DNA from: Daldinia sp. FL1419
Lineage: Eukaryota > Ascomycota > Sordariomycetes > Xylariales > Hypoxylaceae
DNA length: 64,000 bases
Reading direction: 5' to 3'
Assembly (NCBI GenBank): GCA_025201765.1
Contig: MU623416.1
Location: 1 to 64,000, forward strand
Shown here: positions 34,368-47,328 of the stretch, in pieces
How positions within the stretch are numbered: the stretch's first letter is position 1
How the letters are laid out: each line of letters begins with the position of its first letter
Made by a program: the position numbers and the translations under genes
The notes under the pieces: generated by a model
The model's database searches: none
Told to the model about the DNA's origin: nothing
What the model saw: the letters and a program-made list of their open reading frames with translations, nothing else

Positions 34368-35326
34368 ATGGCCGTCCCGGGTTCTCAGATGTAAGTTGCT
34401 ATTTTTTATTTTTATTTTTATTTTTTGGCTATTAAATCGGTTCATCGAATCGGTTGGCTTCAATTACCACTGCGACTGCCCCTCGCTGATCTATTGGAAC
34501 GAAATATCCACGATGACTTCAATTTTCTTGTTCAAGTTTCCAACATACTAACCTACCTTTTCTCTACAGTTCCAAGCGCAGAAAGTTCGTCGCTGACGGT
34601 GTCTTCTACGCCGAGCTGAACGAATTCTTCCAGCGCGAGCTCGCCGAGGAGGGTTACTCCGGTGTCGAAGTGCGCGTCACTCCCACCGTCACCGACATCA
34701 TCATCCGCGCTACCCACACCCAGGAGGTTCTCGGTGAGCAGGGTCGCCGCATCCGCGAGCTTACCTCCCTCATCCAGAAGCGCTTCAAGTTCCCCGAGAA
34801 CTCGGTCTCCCTCTACGCCGCCAAGGTCCAAAACCGTGGTCTCTCCGCCGTCGCCCAGTGCGAATCCCTCCGCTACAAGCTCCTCAACGGTCTTGCCGTC
34901 CGTCGTGCCTGCTATGGTGTCCTTCGCTTTATTATGGAGAGCGGCGCTAAGGGTTGCGAAGTCGTCGTCTCTGGTAAGCTCCGTGCTGCCCGTGCCAAGT
35001 CTATGAAGTTCACCGACGGCTTCATGATCCACTCCGGTCAACCCGCCCGTGACTTCATCGACAGCGCTACCCGTCACGTTCTCCTCCGCCAGGGTGTCCT
35101 TGGTATTAAGGTCAAGATTATGCGCGGCTCCGATCCCGAGGGCAAGGCTGGCCCTTCCAAGTCTCTTCCTGATGCCGTCACCATCATCGAGCCCAAGGAA
35201 GAGTCCAGCATCGTCACACCCGTGAGCCGGGACTACGGCGCCAAGGCTGCCCAAATTCAGGCCCAGGCTGAGGCCGCCCGCGCCGCCGAAGAAGGTGGTG
35301 AGGAGGCCGCTCCCGCCGAGGAATAA
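34368..35326 (+). CDS. RPS3: 40S ribosomal protein S3 (uS3)
   Basis: Two exons (34368-34390, 34570-35326) with a 179-nt intron after the seventh codon give 259 residues. An early intron is typical of fungal ribosomal protein genes. The chain starts MAVPGSQISKRRKFVADGVF and contains the type II KH domain (EVRVTPTVTDIIIRATHTQ, then GEQGRRIRELTSLIQKRF) and the C-terminal uS3 domain (GLSAVAQCESLRYKLLNGL, ARAKSMKFTDGFMIHSG). The tail is an Ala/Glu-rich extension seen in filamentous fungi. It forms part of the mRNA entry channel of the small subunit. Codon use is strongly biased to C-ending codons, which also creates a 233-codon open antisense frame that is not a gene. Confidence 0.98.
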
Positions 35327-36585
35327 AGGATTGAGCAGTCGGTGCTGGGCTCCTCAACCCGAAAGGTGGGAAAGAAAAAATAGGGAGACGACGGAAACGG
35401 ATGAATTCTGACGAGGAAATGCGGTCTGTCTTTTCTCGAGGGCAAGAGATTCTTCGGCGTCTTTGATCATCATTTGCATTGCAGGGACGGGAAACAACGG
35501 ATGCTCTATTGTCGATTCTATGCTGGCTATATACGGCCTCTATTAGGGAGAGTCGTAGAGTGAAAAATAGCAATCGTCACACAACATTTGGAATTCCCTG
35601 TAACAGGAATGGCTCGTGCTGAAGTGAAATACCCCTATTGCTGGATGGAGTTTGTGCAGGTTAATTAATACTTGAATCTATGCTTTAAAATGGGGTCATT
35701 ACCCCCTTGATCCTAATTGATCGTAAATGCGAAAGAATAACGCACGATCAACGCTCCAATTAAATGGTGTAAACGCATCCTTCTCATTCTCGTAGGGCGC
35801 GTAACTCGCCTAGCTAATACACGAGCACATAAACTTCCTCCTAGGCACTAGATATCTACCGTACCGTAGTCTGGAGTAGATGCACTTTGAAATTCGACAC
35901 ACATCCGCGTTAGAAGATGGCGCTCGTTAGCTACTCGCTATCTTTCGACGGTGTTACACACTCTAACAGCCCAGCGACGGCTATTCAGCATCCGTTCGCA
36001 AACCCGTCAACCGTCGCTCCAAATCCGTTTGCCCATCCATCCGGCACCATATCCGGCGCAGTACAGAAAAGAACCATGCCATCCGTCGTCATCTCGCTTC
36101 TGCGCGTAGTAATCATACAGTCAAAGAAAAAGAGAAAAAAAGCCAATTCTCCTCAAATTCGATATTGGGAAGGGTATCGGCAGCTCGCTGCCGTTTCTCG
36201 CGCCGTAACGAACCGGAACCGGAACCCTCTCTCTGCGCCGAATATGCCGGAAGGTACTTCCAAAGTAACCCACTATTTCCCATGAACGCCACGGTGAGAT
36301 AATCCCTACCAACCTGAAAATAAAATGAGACCACCCTCTGATAACCCCCCCGAACTTGATATTCTCCTTTAATAGAGAAAGGGGGGTCTGTTGCCATTAT
36401 GCACTCCCGTTCCGATTTGGAACAAGTAGCATAAGAATCCTTAATATGAATCGTGTCCACCAGTGGAATTGAAGTCTAATTCTTTCGTTGAAGAGCGCCG
36501 CCGAGTAGGAAAATATACAATATGATCGTAGAGGTGTTGAAATGGAGATGTGTGTGAGAATCTATTCTTTCGATGCGAGGATAAC
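35327..36585. other. Convergent intergenic region
   Basis: This lies between the convergent RPS3 and NIPA-transporter genes. A plus-strand open frame at 35917-36285 (122 codons, Ser/Pro-rich then basic) has an ATG but no homology I recognise and no splice or promoter support. It could be a small orphan gene but is not called. Confidence 0.4.
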
Positions 36586-38221
36586 TCATCGATCGGATGA
36601 CTTTCGGTTTTGTAATTCGATCGACTCGTGGTCTTTCCTTGAGCGTATGGCTGAACCATTCCGTCTTGATGATGGTTCATCGTCGCTATCCTCGGTAAGG
36701 TCGTTCAAACTAAAGTCACCCGCCGCTTGTTCCAAATCATATGCACGCATGAGTCCCTCTCTGTCAGAATGTCCTCGGCTTCCAATGCTCACTCGAGAGC
36801 TAGTACTTCGCCGGGCTTGCAAGCTAAGACGTGTTTGCAGGCTCGATATCATGTCGGTACCGGGGGTGTCGGTGCGTTGCCCGGCAAGCATCTTTGTTCC
36901 ATCAGGATCGTCTTGCGACAGGTTCAACAGGTAGACACCGGAGAAAGTTACGAGGAACCCGCAAAGTAAGGAGATGGTGTTGACAACGTCGGTAGTGTTA
37001 AAGCCCGAGAAGAGGATGAAAGAGGCGCATAGCGTGAACGTAGTGAAAGTTACATAGTAAAGGAGGTTTACTCTGAAAACAAATTAGTATCGTATACGAA
37101 TATCTGGCAGGTTGTGGGTCATACATCTGGGTGCTGAACTGGCTGAGCGCTTTGTTGAGATAATTCATCTGAATAAGGATGCAGACAGTGGTGAGTATCA
37201 TGAAAACGTAAGTTGAAGCATGAGTAAATTGGTTGTGGCCCGCAAAGGTAAGCTTTACCGCCATGCCGAATGCCTTTACAAACATGACGGAAACGGAGCC
37301 GACAGTAGAACAGATCGAAAGGTAGATCAGCGGATTCTTCTTGCCATAAATCGGCGCAACCTTATAAGACATGATAGTCGCAAAGATGGACACGACAGCG
37401 CAGTATGTAAGGAAACCTAGCAACAATTATTAGCCCATGTTTAAGAAGACACTCGCTGCGCTTATACAAACTTACCGGGTCTAAGCGCATAATCGAGGAT
37501 TTGGTCGATGGTGTCGATATCCTCATCGGGAGGCGCATGAAGGACGATGATGATAGCACCCAACAAACAGCTAGCACAACCAAGCTTTCCCAAGGTGCCC
37601 AATTTCTCCTTTAGGAAGTACGATCCAAGAACGGCTCCGATCAAGACGGAGAGAGCTCCCAGGGGCGTTACTAGAATAGCTGGAGCGAAGGCATATGCGG
37701 CGAAGTTGCATGTTTCTCCCATAACCACTTTAAAGAGTTCGTTAGCTTATCAACTTGGCAAGTGGTCTTGATGGGATAATCCTTACTAGTCGCCATGCCA
37801 GCCCACCACATGGGATTCCGTAGGTAGATGTAACCTTCACCGGAAAAGCCATGCTTCTTTTCTACTTGTATCAATCCCTACGTCGAATTAGCATGGGGTT
37901 TCCCGACAAAGATCGAGGTACAACTCGGCGACGAGTTCATTGGTTTACGGTACCTTTTTCGTTATTACAAAACTCGTGCCTGTCAAAGAAGGAAACGTCA
38001 GCCGTCGCAACCCTGAAAAGAGTCGGATTGTAGAAGTGCATACCGATGGCTAAACTTGACGATATAGCTAACGCCAACCCGATGTATCTATGTAGAGTTC
38101 CATGTCAGTCTATAATCATCGGGTAGCCGTAACTTCGCTAGGAGGCCGTAGGGGGCCGTAGGAAGTATTTGTTACGGTAGTGGGCTGCGAGGGGTCATCC
38201 GTACTTTTCGTCTAGCTTCAT
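36586..38221 (-). CDS. NIPA-type magnesium transporter (DUF803 family)
   Basis: Seven exons (38221-38205, 38087-38044, 37979-37954, 37877-37787, 37727-37476, 37416-37125, 37072-36586) give 402 residues; six introns of 52-117 nt all keep frame. The start reads MKLDEKYIGLALAISSSLAIG and continues TSFVITKKGLIQVEKKHGF across two tiny exons. Eight to nine membrane helices follow with family phrases LRNPMWWAGMATMVMGETCN, APAILVTPLGALSVLIGAVL and GCASCLLGAIIIVLHAPPDE. Homologues (human NIPA1/2) move Mg2+ across plasma or endosomal membranes. The C-terminal 110 residues are a hydrophilic Ser/Asp-rich cytosolic tail. Membrane direction and ion choice are taken from the family. Confidence 0.93.
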
Positions 38222-38660
38222 TATTACGGGGGAGATAAGACTGCGACGGCAATCGCAATATATAACGGGAATTGGAGATTATGGAGGAAATGGAAATTTG
38301 GTCGTCGCAAGAGTTGATAGATGGCTCGCGCCGGGCGAGAGCAAGCAACGAAAGGGAGAAAATAACCAGGTGGACCGATTTGCGCCTCGATCAGCGGAGA
38401 TGCCACGAATACCCGAAGGAAACGATCGAATTTGGTTGCGCCTAGTTAGAACAAAAAAAAAAAAAAGGCCGGTGGCTGAGGATCGCACGTTTAAAATCGT
38501 CGCTTAGTAGATGAAAGCCGAGAAGCGCATGGGACGAAGTCTATAAGGAACGATACGAGGGAATGGTTTTGTTTAAAAAAGAACGAATGTTATTTCGTAG
38601 TCAACAAGTGGATAAGGAGGAGTAAAGAGGAGATTTACGACCGTAAGTAGGTATAATTTG

Positions 38661-38700
38661 GGTTCGTGGTGGTTCGTGGTGATTTGTGGTGATTTGATGA
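38661..38700. repeat. 10-bp tandem repeat (GGTTCGTGGT)
   Basis: Two exact copies of GGTTCGTGGT are followed by two diverged copies (GATTTGTGGT, GATTTGATGA). The pattern of C-to-T and G-to-A changes between early and late copies fits decay by transition. Confidence 0.75.
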
Positions 38701-39610
38701 TTTACAGCGGAGTTGTGAAAGCTTGTTCATTCTCTACTTCTCTATTCTCTTTGACTTGCCACATTGGACACATTGGAACCTGTGAAGTGGGAGGCACTGG
38801 GGTTTCAGAGAAAAAAAGTAAGGGGTACCTCCAAGGACGCTAACCTCTTGGAGATGCCCCCAACCTGGGAAACCTGGGAAACTATGTACATGCTGTAAAA
38901 TCACCCTGGAGCGCACTGGAGTAACCGCTGGAGTACACTGGAGTCAACCCTGGTCTTGCCGGTTCTTTCCTGGTCATTGCTTGCCGTGGCTTGGTCTTGC
39001 CGATGCGTAGGGTCGTCATCGTCCGTTTACTGTAATTAGAGATGCGCTAACCGGAGTTTACGCCCCGTATTTTTTGATCTTAGCATGCCCTTAGCATTGT
39101 ACTTAGCCTGGCTAACTACTATGTACCTATGCATGGGAAACTTTAGCCCGTACCTAGCTTTCGGCATCTACGCAATCAAGTATACAACTTGATCAAAACT
39201 TTTCCTTCCTTGGAAACCATATTCGGGTTGACAGAAATGCCATCTACTGATGAATGCATTATAGGAGAATTAAATGGGCTAAATAGCATTGAAATAAGTA
39301 CCATCATTAAACCAACTCGAGCGCGTTCTCGGGTCTCGGACGGACCCCGAAATATATCTTACACGTAGTATCTTGAAACTTTCTTGGACGGGAATTTAAC
39401 CCACACATTCCATGCATTCCACTCTTTCCCATACATTTTTACATTCCGATGTATTCAGTACAAGTACATCCCACACAAACACTAACAACCTTGGATGGAA
39501 GACAAGAACCTTGGACGTTTGTACTTTCTCCTAGTAGATCCACCCTATGAGGCTGTGCGTCCCCTTGCATCCACAGAACACGTACGCAAGAAAAGACTTG
39601 AGCGCCGGGC

Positions 39611-39642
39611 TGGGAGCTTGGGAGCATGGGAGCTTGGGAGCC
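39611..39642. repeat. 8-bp tandem repeat (TGGGAGCN)
   Basis: Four adjacent units TGGGAGCT, TGGGAGCA, TGGGAGCT and TGGGAGCC form a short minisatellite in intergenic DNA. Confidence 0.85.
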
Positions 39643-41101
39643 TTGAGTGCTCGACGCCTCGATTGATCGATCCTGTTCAGGGGTTTGCAGAACGTGTTAA
39701 ACCTCGGCCGCCTTTAGTCGCTGCTTTTTCGGTACGTGGATACTTAATCTAACATGTGTGCGACATAAAAGATACATGGATGCCTCTTATGTACCTATTT
39801 ATATGGTACCTACATGTAAGTATTGGATTTTAAACGGCTAGCGGCTAGCGGAAACTGAAATCCAAAACATGCCTCTTCCCTGCTCTCCTAAATCGTACTT
39901 AATCCTGTCTGTTTCCTGTTCCTGAAAGCTGATCATCACCAATCTGACCCATCCCTCTATTAATCAAACGCCCAATTCGGTCTTAATATCGAAGAGGCTG
40001 GATAATAAATTCCAATTCTGGATCTGACTTATCTCCATATAATGTATCTATGATTTTCGTATATATGCACTAGTAGTAATATTTACACTGCAAATAAAAC
40101 CAACACATTTTCGTATTTCGTTATGGCGAGGCGCGATATGCTGACAGCCACATGTATGCTCACATGTATGCTGACCATAGAAATGCCTCCGTCCCGTGAC
40201 ATAGTCTAACCACCTGGGTACCCAGGTCCCAAGTAAGGGTAGTTTAAGATTCAAATTAGAGATGACGACGCGTCTCCACCTCGCTCGTCCGCACGTGTTT
40301 CCCTTCTCACCCTAAAAGGAATTATGGGATATCATGGCCACTCAGATCAGATATGTGCTCAAAACCACTTTGGAAAAACAAGCGTAATGTATATTGCTAC
40401 AGAATCTGCGACTGCATTATCAGAAACCTCAAAGATTTCCACCATAGCCGTAGCAACGTGAGGCATCTTCTAATCGACTTATCAAAGGTTGACTCAGCCG
40501 AATTAGAATATCCATCGTAGCTCAGGCATCCTTCCACAGTACACCTGCAACAGCAAGACGAGATCTTTACTCTCGGGTAGGAGGTTATATTAGCAGCCAC
40601 GCCGTGCTGCCCCCTGGTTATGATATCCGTATCGGGATTCCCGTAGATTTTTCCCTTCCCGAAACTCCTGAAAATCTCCGGAACCTAGTATCCTTTTACA
40701 CAGCAAACACCTATTGCTGCGAACAGCTAACGAGCGCCCCGGGTATCAGAAAAAAAGGGGCCAATTAAAATCGAAATAAAGGGGGAAAGACCTTTCGTCA
40801 CCGTCTCGTTTCGTGACGAATATGTCGCGCGTACCCATACGAGCCGTTCGTTCTTCGTTATAAAAAAGATAAACCTACCATTAAGAATGCTACACCGTCT
40901 ATAGCACTCCTCGTACCTGTATGTTAGTATGCCGAAATCAAGCTACATCCCCGGCGGGGGCAGGGTCGCGCATCTATGGATTAACTGCAAATATGCAAGT
41001 TCGACATCAGCTCATTAGTGATGCGTCCGAATGTGTTGAATGCCGGAGAGGGGGGACAGAAATAAAAGAAAAGAAATTTTGGGTTAGAGAATTCGGAAAA
41101 T

Positions 41102-44045
41102 TTACGACGGACGACGACGCTTGACATCTAAATCAAGTTAGCAAAAAGCAAGGGCAGGTAGCGTTTAAAGTCGGCCACTTACCGTTACGTTCAGTTACGC
41201 TCTCATCCAAGTCAGAATCTGACCGTGTGCGTTTTCCAGATACTGGTGACACTTGTACCGTTGCTTTGGAACCCGTGACAGGTTCGACCTTGGCATCCTC
41301 GTCGTCCGACTCCCACGTGATCTCATCTTCGACAAGCGCCTTAATAGTTACTGACGTGCTGATATCGTTGTTGGATGCGGCATCATTGCCACCTACAACA
41401 TCCTCGCCGTCGTCATCTGAGTAGTCGATCTCGTCTTTGTCGTCACCGTTTAGAGTGGCCGTGGCGCTAGTGATGTCGGAATTAGGGGCATCGACTATTC
41501 CATTCGTCGGTGATGGATGCTGGTTGATGTCGTTGTGTTCGGCCGTAGTAGGCACATCAGCCTCGTCGAGGGTCTCATTTATATGGTTGTACGTAGAATC
41601 GTTTAATTGTTGATCTTGGTGGCGAATGTTAGTAATTATCTGCAAATCCCTAAAAGGTTGAAGTTGGGGAATGAAAACGTGTTGTTCGTTGGGGGAAACT
41701 GCTGGCCGATTCATAGTGTTCTGGCCTTGCCTGTGCACGAAAGTCTGCTCAGCTTGGATGGTACTACCGGATGAGACTGGCGCCAAGCTAACGGGTTGCC
41801 GCCAGCCAGCTTCCATATTCCCAATTTCAGCCTCAAAACAAGCTTCGCATATGCAATTTTGAGTTCCTGTACATTTGGCGCGACCTGAACGGGCGAAAAA
41901 TGAAATGTGAGAATTACCATGCTTCGTCGATGAAAGATCTAATTCGTCATCGGAAAAATCGATCGAGCCGTCTGCTGTCGTCCCATCGGCGCTCGCATGT
42001 ACGTTGCTTTCGGCGTTCGCTTCGGTTTCACCGGTTTCTTCTACTTCTTCGGCTTCTTCGACCTCTTCTACCTCTTCAGCCTCGCCGGCTTCTTCAGTCT
42101 CATCAACGTCGGCTGCATTGGCCTCGCCTGCTGGGTCTTTTGTGTTTTCGCCTTCGCCCGATGCATGTGCCAAGAGCGAGTTAGACTCGTTATTTTCGGA
42201 TTCGCCTGCATTATCTTGATGATCTTCATCTTCAGCGGGACCATCCTCTTCGTAGTCGTATGACGTGTCGTCCTCTTCGCTAGGAGGTAAGGCATATGGG
42301 GAATGACTATCGAAGTTGCCGGCTTCCTCACCGTCGACGGGCGTCTCTTCGCGGTAAATGGCAATTTCCGAAAGACCGCGGCCAGAATCTGCACTATCTC
42401 GGAGCGCTATAAAGCGCTGTCTACAACTAGGTCTTACCATAAGATAGGTATAAAGATCTGGCGATGTATCGTCCCCGTCATTTTTGACCAATCTGTCGTA
42501 TACGCTGAGAATGTCACCAAATGTGAACTCTTCAAGTATATCGGCCGTTGAGGACTATTGCAACGGTTAGCTCGTCAAATTTATAGGGTTGACAATTAGA
42601 CATACCTCAGAAAACTCCAGCCCCAGACCATCTACATGCATAACTAGTTCGTCCAAGGGAGAAAGTTCGTCCGAAATGACTTCCCGCAAGCTCGACAGCA
42701 ATTGGCCGAGGGAAAGCTCTAACGCTGTCATATCACTCAAAAAATACTGGTTAGGATCGTCGGCCTCGGACTTAGCGAATAGCCTGTAATCCGTGTTACC
42801 GTACGAGATGTACATCTCATGACGTGTAGCGATAGAGAGAGGATGCTCTACAAAGTCTTTCTTTAAATCAGAAGTTTTCTCCTCATTGTTAGCGGCAATA
42901 TCTTCGTGGTCTCCGCGTTGGGTATCATGTGCATCCGACTGACTCTGAGCCTCATCGGCATCAGGGGCACCAGTCTCTTTACTAGGAATCTCATCGCTAG
43001 ATTCATGGTCATTGGCGGACTCGCCATGCGGGTTGCCACCTAACTGATGCTGGACAGCTTCCAAGCTAGGCGGATCCTGTTGATCCACCTGCTGCTCCTC
43101 CTGTTCAGCGGGATGTTCTGTTGCAGATCCATGATCCGATGCTACAGGGGCAGAAGGTTGTTCTCCATGCTCAAGAGTGTCATCATCGTTGTCGTATCCA
43201 ATCTCGGATCCGTCATCGTCACCCGCCTGATGCGGTGCACCATCGTGATGTTCGTGGACATTATTACCTTGACTCGAATGCCCAACTGAGTGGACCTCGC
43301 TATTGTTTTCAATGTTCTCATATCCTTGTTGTTCATCAACAGGGTTTTCCATGGGCTCTTGGAGACTAGCATCGACGGAGACATTTTGCTGCTCATCGTA
43401 TGTACTCCTCGCCTCGCCTTCGACTTCAACATTGGCATTGCTGTCAACACCAAGAGCTTCCGGATTGTTACTTTCCGTTACAGCCACCTCGGAATTTTGT
43501 GAGACTACACTGTCCCCAAGAAGGGTCTCGTCTTCCGGCAGCGCATTATTGCCGCCTGTATCAATTGCGCCCGCGTCGACCTGGCTTACATCTACTTCAT
43601 CAGGTTTGCTAATAGAATAAGATTGCGCTTCCAGCCAGCTACCTTGGGCGCCATCGGCGTTCTCGGGGTTAGCATTGCTGACATCAGTGGTTTCGGCAAA
43701 GTCAATCTCGACAGTCCCAAGATTCTCTTCCTGTGGGGCGTTTTGCTGCCACAGATTTTCGTCGGGGTCACCAAGATCGATCTCGATGTCGTTAGAAACC
43801 GTGGCGGCTTCATTATTCTCAATATCGTCGGCGTCTATCATACCATACGACGCATCATCTCCCTCGGCCATGAGCTCATCTCGCGTATCCGAGTTGAAGT
43901 TAGATATCTCCTGGACTTGGTCAAAGTCTGCAAGCTCCATGTCCTCATCGGGCTGTCCAACTGCAAAATCTAGATCTATGTCGATGTCTTCCCCAAATCC
44001 AGTATGACCGAAATCGGTCGTTATCTCCATTTCTTCTCCAGGCAT
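41102..44045 (-). CDS. Large acidic conserved fungal protein, unknown function
   Basis: Three exons (44045-42606, 42554-41183, 41127-41102) with introns of 51 and 55 nt give 945 residues. The chain is dominated by Asp/Glu-rich disordered sequence. A compact folded-looking core spans roughly residues 400-540: it begins DFVEHPLSIATRHEMYISYG, includes YFLSDMTALELSLGQLLSSLREVI and LDELVMHVDGLGLEF, and crosses intron 1 into LEEFTFGDILSVYDRLVKND and RQRFIALRDS. A near-central Cys cluster (about CTGTQNCICEACFEAEIG) could bind a metal. The 8-residue last exon gives a basic end, DVKRRRPS, in an otherwise acidic protein. Similar acidic proteins are known to me from other Sordariomycetes only as hypothetical. 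A chromatin or nuclear role is a guess from composition. Start is the ATG giving MPGEEMEITTDFG. Confidence 0.8.
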
Positions 44046-45570
44046 CCTGTATGAAATTCTTGAATACAAGGCTATCTTTGGTGGGATCTAGAATAGAACC
44101 TAATAAATAATTTTTCCCGGCAAGAGAATGATACTATTCTTGATGTATCAAATTGAGATACAACGTAACTGTCGGGTTTCTTAGGAAAGTCAGAACAAAG
44201 GATAGATGGGTGATAAGTGATAAGTGATAAGTTCGTTTCGAACAAAGCGGTTCAGAAAACCGGATGAAGAATATCTTCTTCCGGAAAGAAAGAGGAGACA
44301 GACTTCGCTTGCTCAATTTTCACTAGAGCCCACCTCAAGTTAATAATTATTTGTTGCGATGGTTTCGCAGATGTAAGGCCAAACGCGGTCGGGGTTCGAT
44401 AAGGCCCAATAGTCTGCCACTGGCCCCTTTTGTGTTTCAAGACTGCTATCCTAGGTACGTAACTAGAGGCTCATCGATTGATGGTGGACGGCGTAGATAA
44501 CGTAGGGTGCATATGTAGACGTATAAATCATTGGCGGTGATCGAGTCTACCTATAGAAAGATCGATCCTGGCTGTGATGTTGCGGTAGATACGGTCGATG
44601 TAGTAGACGCGTTGTGACGTAGGCTTCGGTTGGGTAGTCAGCTGCGACGACCGCGGTCTTTTGTCAAGTAGGAGAAGTGTTGGAAGGATTAGGCAACAGG
44701 AGCAGGTCAAGAAAATTAAGATACGTAGGAAAGTACGTAATTAGGTAGTTGACCGTCGTCACAAAGTTGTCTAACCTAGATGAATACCTGACAGGTATCG
44801 AATATGACGGGGATATCGTGATGAACGTTGAATGCACGTCGCGTGGTTTGGGCGGGATTTATGAAATGGTAAACGAAGAGCGACGATTCTTGGTCGAAAA
44901 TAAGTCGAGAATATATCGCAAGTAAACAAGTTGTGTGGGAAACTGGGAAATCTAAAGTTTGTAAGTAAAATATTAACCTAGATTAAACTAACTTAACAAG
45001 TTGCAATAGATGAAACTAATCGTCAAGAGAAAGCGTAGTAAGTTGAAAGTGTGTTGAAGCAACCATCACTTTCAGGTTTGAAGAAGGTGCACCACGAAAG
45101 TACGCTATGAAATACCTACCTACCTACACTAGGTTAGTTAGTTAACCACCTAACCGTTGGTTATTGGGAGAAGGTATTAGGTAATCTTGGTTTGACAGGA
45201 CCCCATCTGCCTGACAGCTGAAATCCGCGCAGCTACCCAAATAGCGCGTACATAGGTAGGTACATAGGTACTACATCCATGGCATTCATTCTACCTCTAA
45301 CCACGGATAAATATCGGCAAATCAAAGGCCGTTCAAACATGTGGCTTGACAGGGCCAGGGGAGTACATACTAAGTTCGGTCCTTTAGTGTTAGGTACCTT
45401 ATTAGCACTTACATTTTCTATACGGTGAATTGGCTTGATCGTTGGACAGCTAACTTAGCCTCAGTACGACAACAATCCCCATTTCGCGGCATAACTCTAC
45501 CTACTTAGCATATCAATTCCGTTTGAATTTTGCAAGAGTCGCACGGCTTTACAGAGGCAACACATACAAG
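44046..45570. other. Divergent intergenic region
   Basis: This lies between the divergent acidic-protein and delta-COP genes. It carries (TACC/TAGG) clusters at 45112-45144 and 45247-45270. TTAGGTACC also occurs at about 45391. No open frame longer than about 60 codons is credible. Confidence 0.55.
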
Positions 45571-47328
45571 ATGGTAATAACTCATTCTCAACATCTCCAA
45601 GTTAGATTTACTAATCATATCTGACTTATACTAGGTCGTCTTAGCTGCATCCATCTGTACTCGAGGCGGGAAAGCTGTCCTCTCGAGGCAGTTCCGTGAG
45701 ATGCCCAGATCGCGAATCGAAGCCCTCTTAGCATCATTTCCTAAACTTGCCGATTCCGGCACCCAACACACCACCGTCGAGCAGGACAATGTTCGCTTCG
45801 TTTACCAACCCCTGGACGAGCTCTACATGGTCCTCATTACCAACCGCCAGTCCAACATCCTGCAGGATATCGATTCCCTCCACCTGTTTGCGCAGGTAGT
45901 TACCAGTACCTGCAGAAGTTTAGATGAGAGGGAGATCTTAAAGAATGCCTACGAACTGCTCAGCGCCTTTGACGAACTGGTTTCGCTCGGCTACAGAGAA
46001 AATCTCACTATCAGTCAGATCAAGACTTTCTTGGAGATGGAGAGCCACGAAGAGCGCATCCAGGAGATTATCGCGCGAGTATGCTATCTGCCAACAAGAT
46101 TTTCCCATTGCTCTGCTGACGTCCATCTAGAACAAGGAACTGGAAGCAACCGAGGAGCGCAAACGAAAAGCCAAGCAGCTGGAATTGCAACGAAAGGAGT
46201 CCGCCAGGACAGGCCGTCCTATCGCACCCCGAACCCCCGTATACCCGACCTATACTCCCCCTACGCGCCCCGCACCTACAGATACCTACGATACTTACGA
46301 AGCTGAGAAGAACAGGACTCACAAGTACGAAATACTCTGAATGCGTTAGATGCCGAACTAACACGGTTTTAGGACAACGATTATGAAGGGCAAGGGAATG
46401 CAGTTGGGCAAGAAGTCCAAGACTACAGACATGTTTGAGCGTGTCCGAGGAGATATGGGAGCTGAAGTAGACGAGTCCCCCTTGGTACCTGTTGCTCCCA
46501 CTCCGGCCGCGGAACCCGCAGCTCCGAGAGTGTCGTCTACCCTAGATCGCGATGCGATCCACGTCACCATCAACGAGGCTATCAGCGCCAAATTATCAAG
46601 AGAGGGTTCCCTAAACTCACTCACTGTTAGTGGTGATTTGAGTTTGAGAATCTCGGATCCCAGCTTGACAAAGATCAAGCTGAACCTTGCTGCAAACGCC
46701 TCCCACGGCGCCCAGTTCCGCACGCATCCCAACGTCGATCGTGGTCTTTTCACGAGCTCCAAGACTATCCAGATGAGCAATGCGGCACGTGGCTTCCCTG
46801 TCAACAATGCTGTTGGCGTCTTAAGGTGGCGAGCTACGCCAAAGACAGATGATACGAGTGCCCTACCTATTAGCTTCACCGTCTGGGTGAACAAGGGTTC
46901 ATCCGGAAACTATACGATAACAGTTGAGTATGAGCTTACCGGAGGTGACACCCTAAAGGATGTCGCGGTCGTCATTCCGTACGTCACCAGTGAGCCATCC
47001 GTGTCTAGTTTCGACGCAACCTACGAAGTATCCGGCGATAGTCTTGAATGGACTATCGGAACCGTTAGCGACGATAACCCCAACGGATCATTCGAGTTCG
47101 ACGCCCAGGCAGACGACGAGAATGAGTTTTTCCCTATGCAAGTACGATTCTCGAAGACGACACCCTTCATCGATGTTGATGTAAGTACTATACTCGCAAT
47201 ACAATTTTTTTTTTAAATAATATTAACGACTTATGTAGGTTACATCGGTTTCGTTGGTAGAGGAGAATGAAGAAGTCACCTTTTCGAAAGACGTCAGATC
47301 CGTAGCTGATTCCTATTTGGTTGAGTGA
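45571..47328 (+). CDS. RET2: Coatomer subunit delta (delta-COP)
   Basis: Five exons (45571-45573, 45635-46078, 46131-46324, 46373-47180, 47239-47328) give 512 residues. The first exon is only the ATG codon, split by a 61-nt intron before VVLAASICTRGGKAVLSRQFREM. The N-terminal longin/adaptin-small-chain domain covers about residues 1-140. A Lys/Glu helix (KELEATEERKRKAKQLEL) and Pro/Thr-rich linker follow. The conserved KGKGMQLGKKSKTTDMFERV then leads to the C-terminal mu-homology domain (about 260-512), ending in SVADSYLVE. The COPI coat drives retrograde Golgi-to-ER transport. All introns are 48-61 nt and phases match. The one-codon exon depends on the homologous MVVLAA start, which is strongly conserved. 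Confidence 0.95.

Larger units (their letters stand above)
38222..41101. other. 2.9 kb intergenic region with short tandem repeats
   Basis: No gene is supported. It holds a 10-bp repeat at 38661-38700, CTGGAGTACACTGGAGT repeats at about 38913-38946, an 8-bp repeat at 39611-39642, and a duplicated CACATGTATGCT near 40150-40170. Open frames such as 39495-39752 overlap these repeats. The left end must contain the NIPA-gene promoter. Confidence 0.5.

Noticed and set aside
34553..35254. 233-codon minus-strand open frame across RPS3
   Set aside because: It is the antisense shadow of a highly expressed gene with C-ending codons; the plus strand encodes an unmistakable uS3 protein.
42004..44007. Many Ser- and Phe-rich plus-strand frames
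   Set aside because: They are antisense shadows of the Asp/Glu-rich acidic protein, where GAA/GAT codons read as TTC/ATC on the other strand.
46358..46894. 178-codon minus-strand frame
   Set aside because: It is antisense to the delta-COP mu-homology exon, which is clearly coding on the plus strand.
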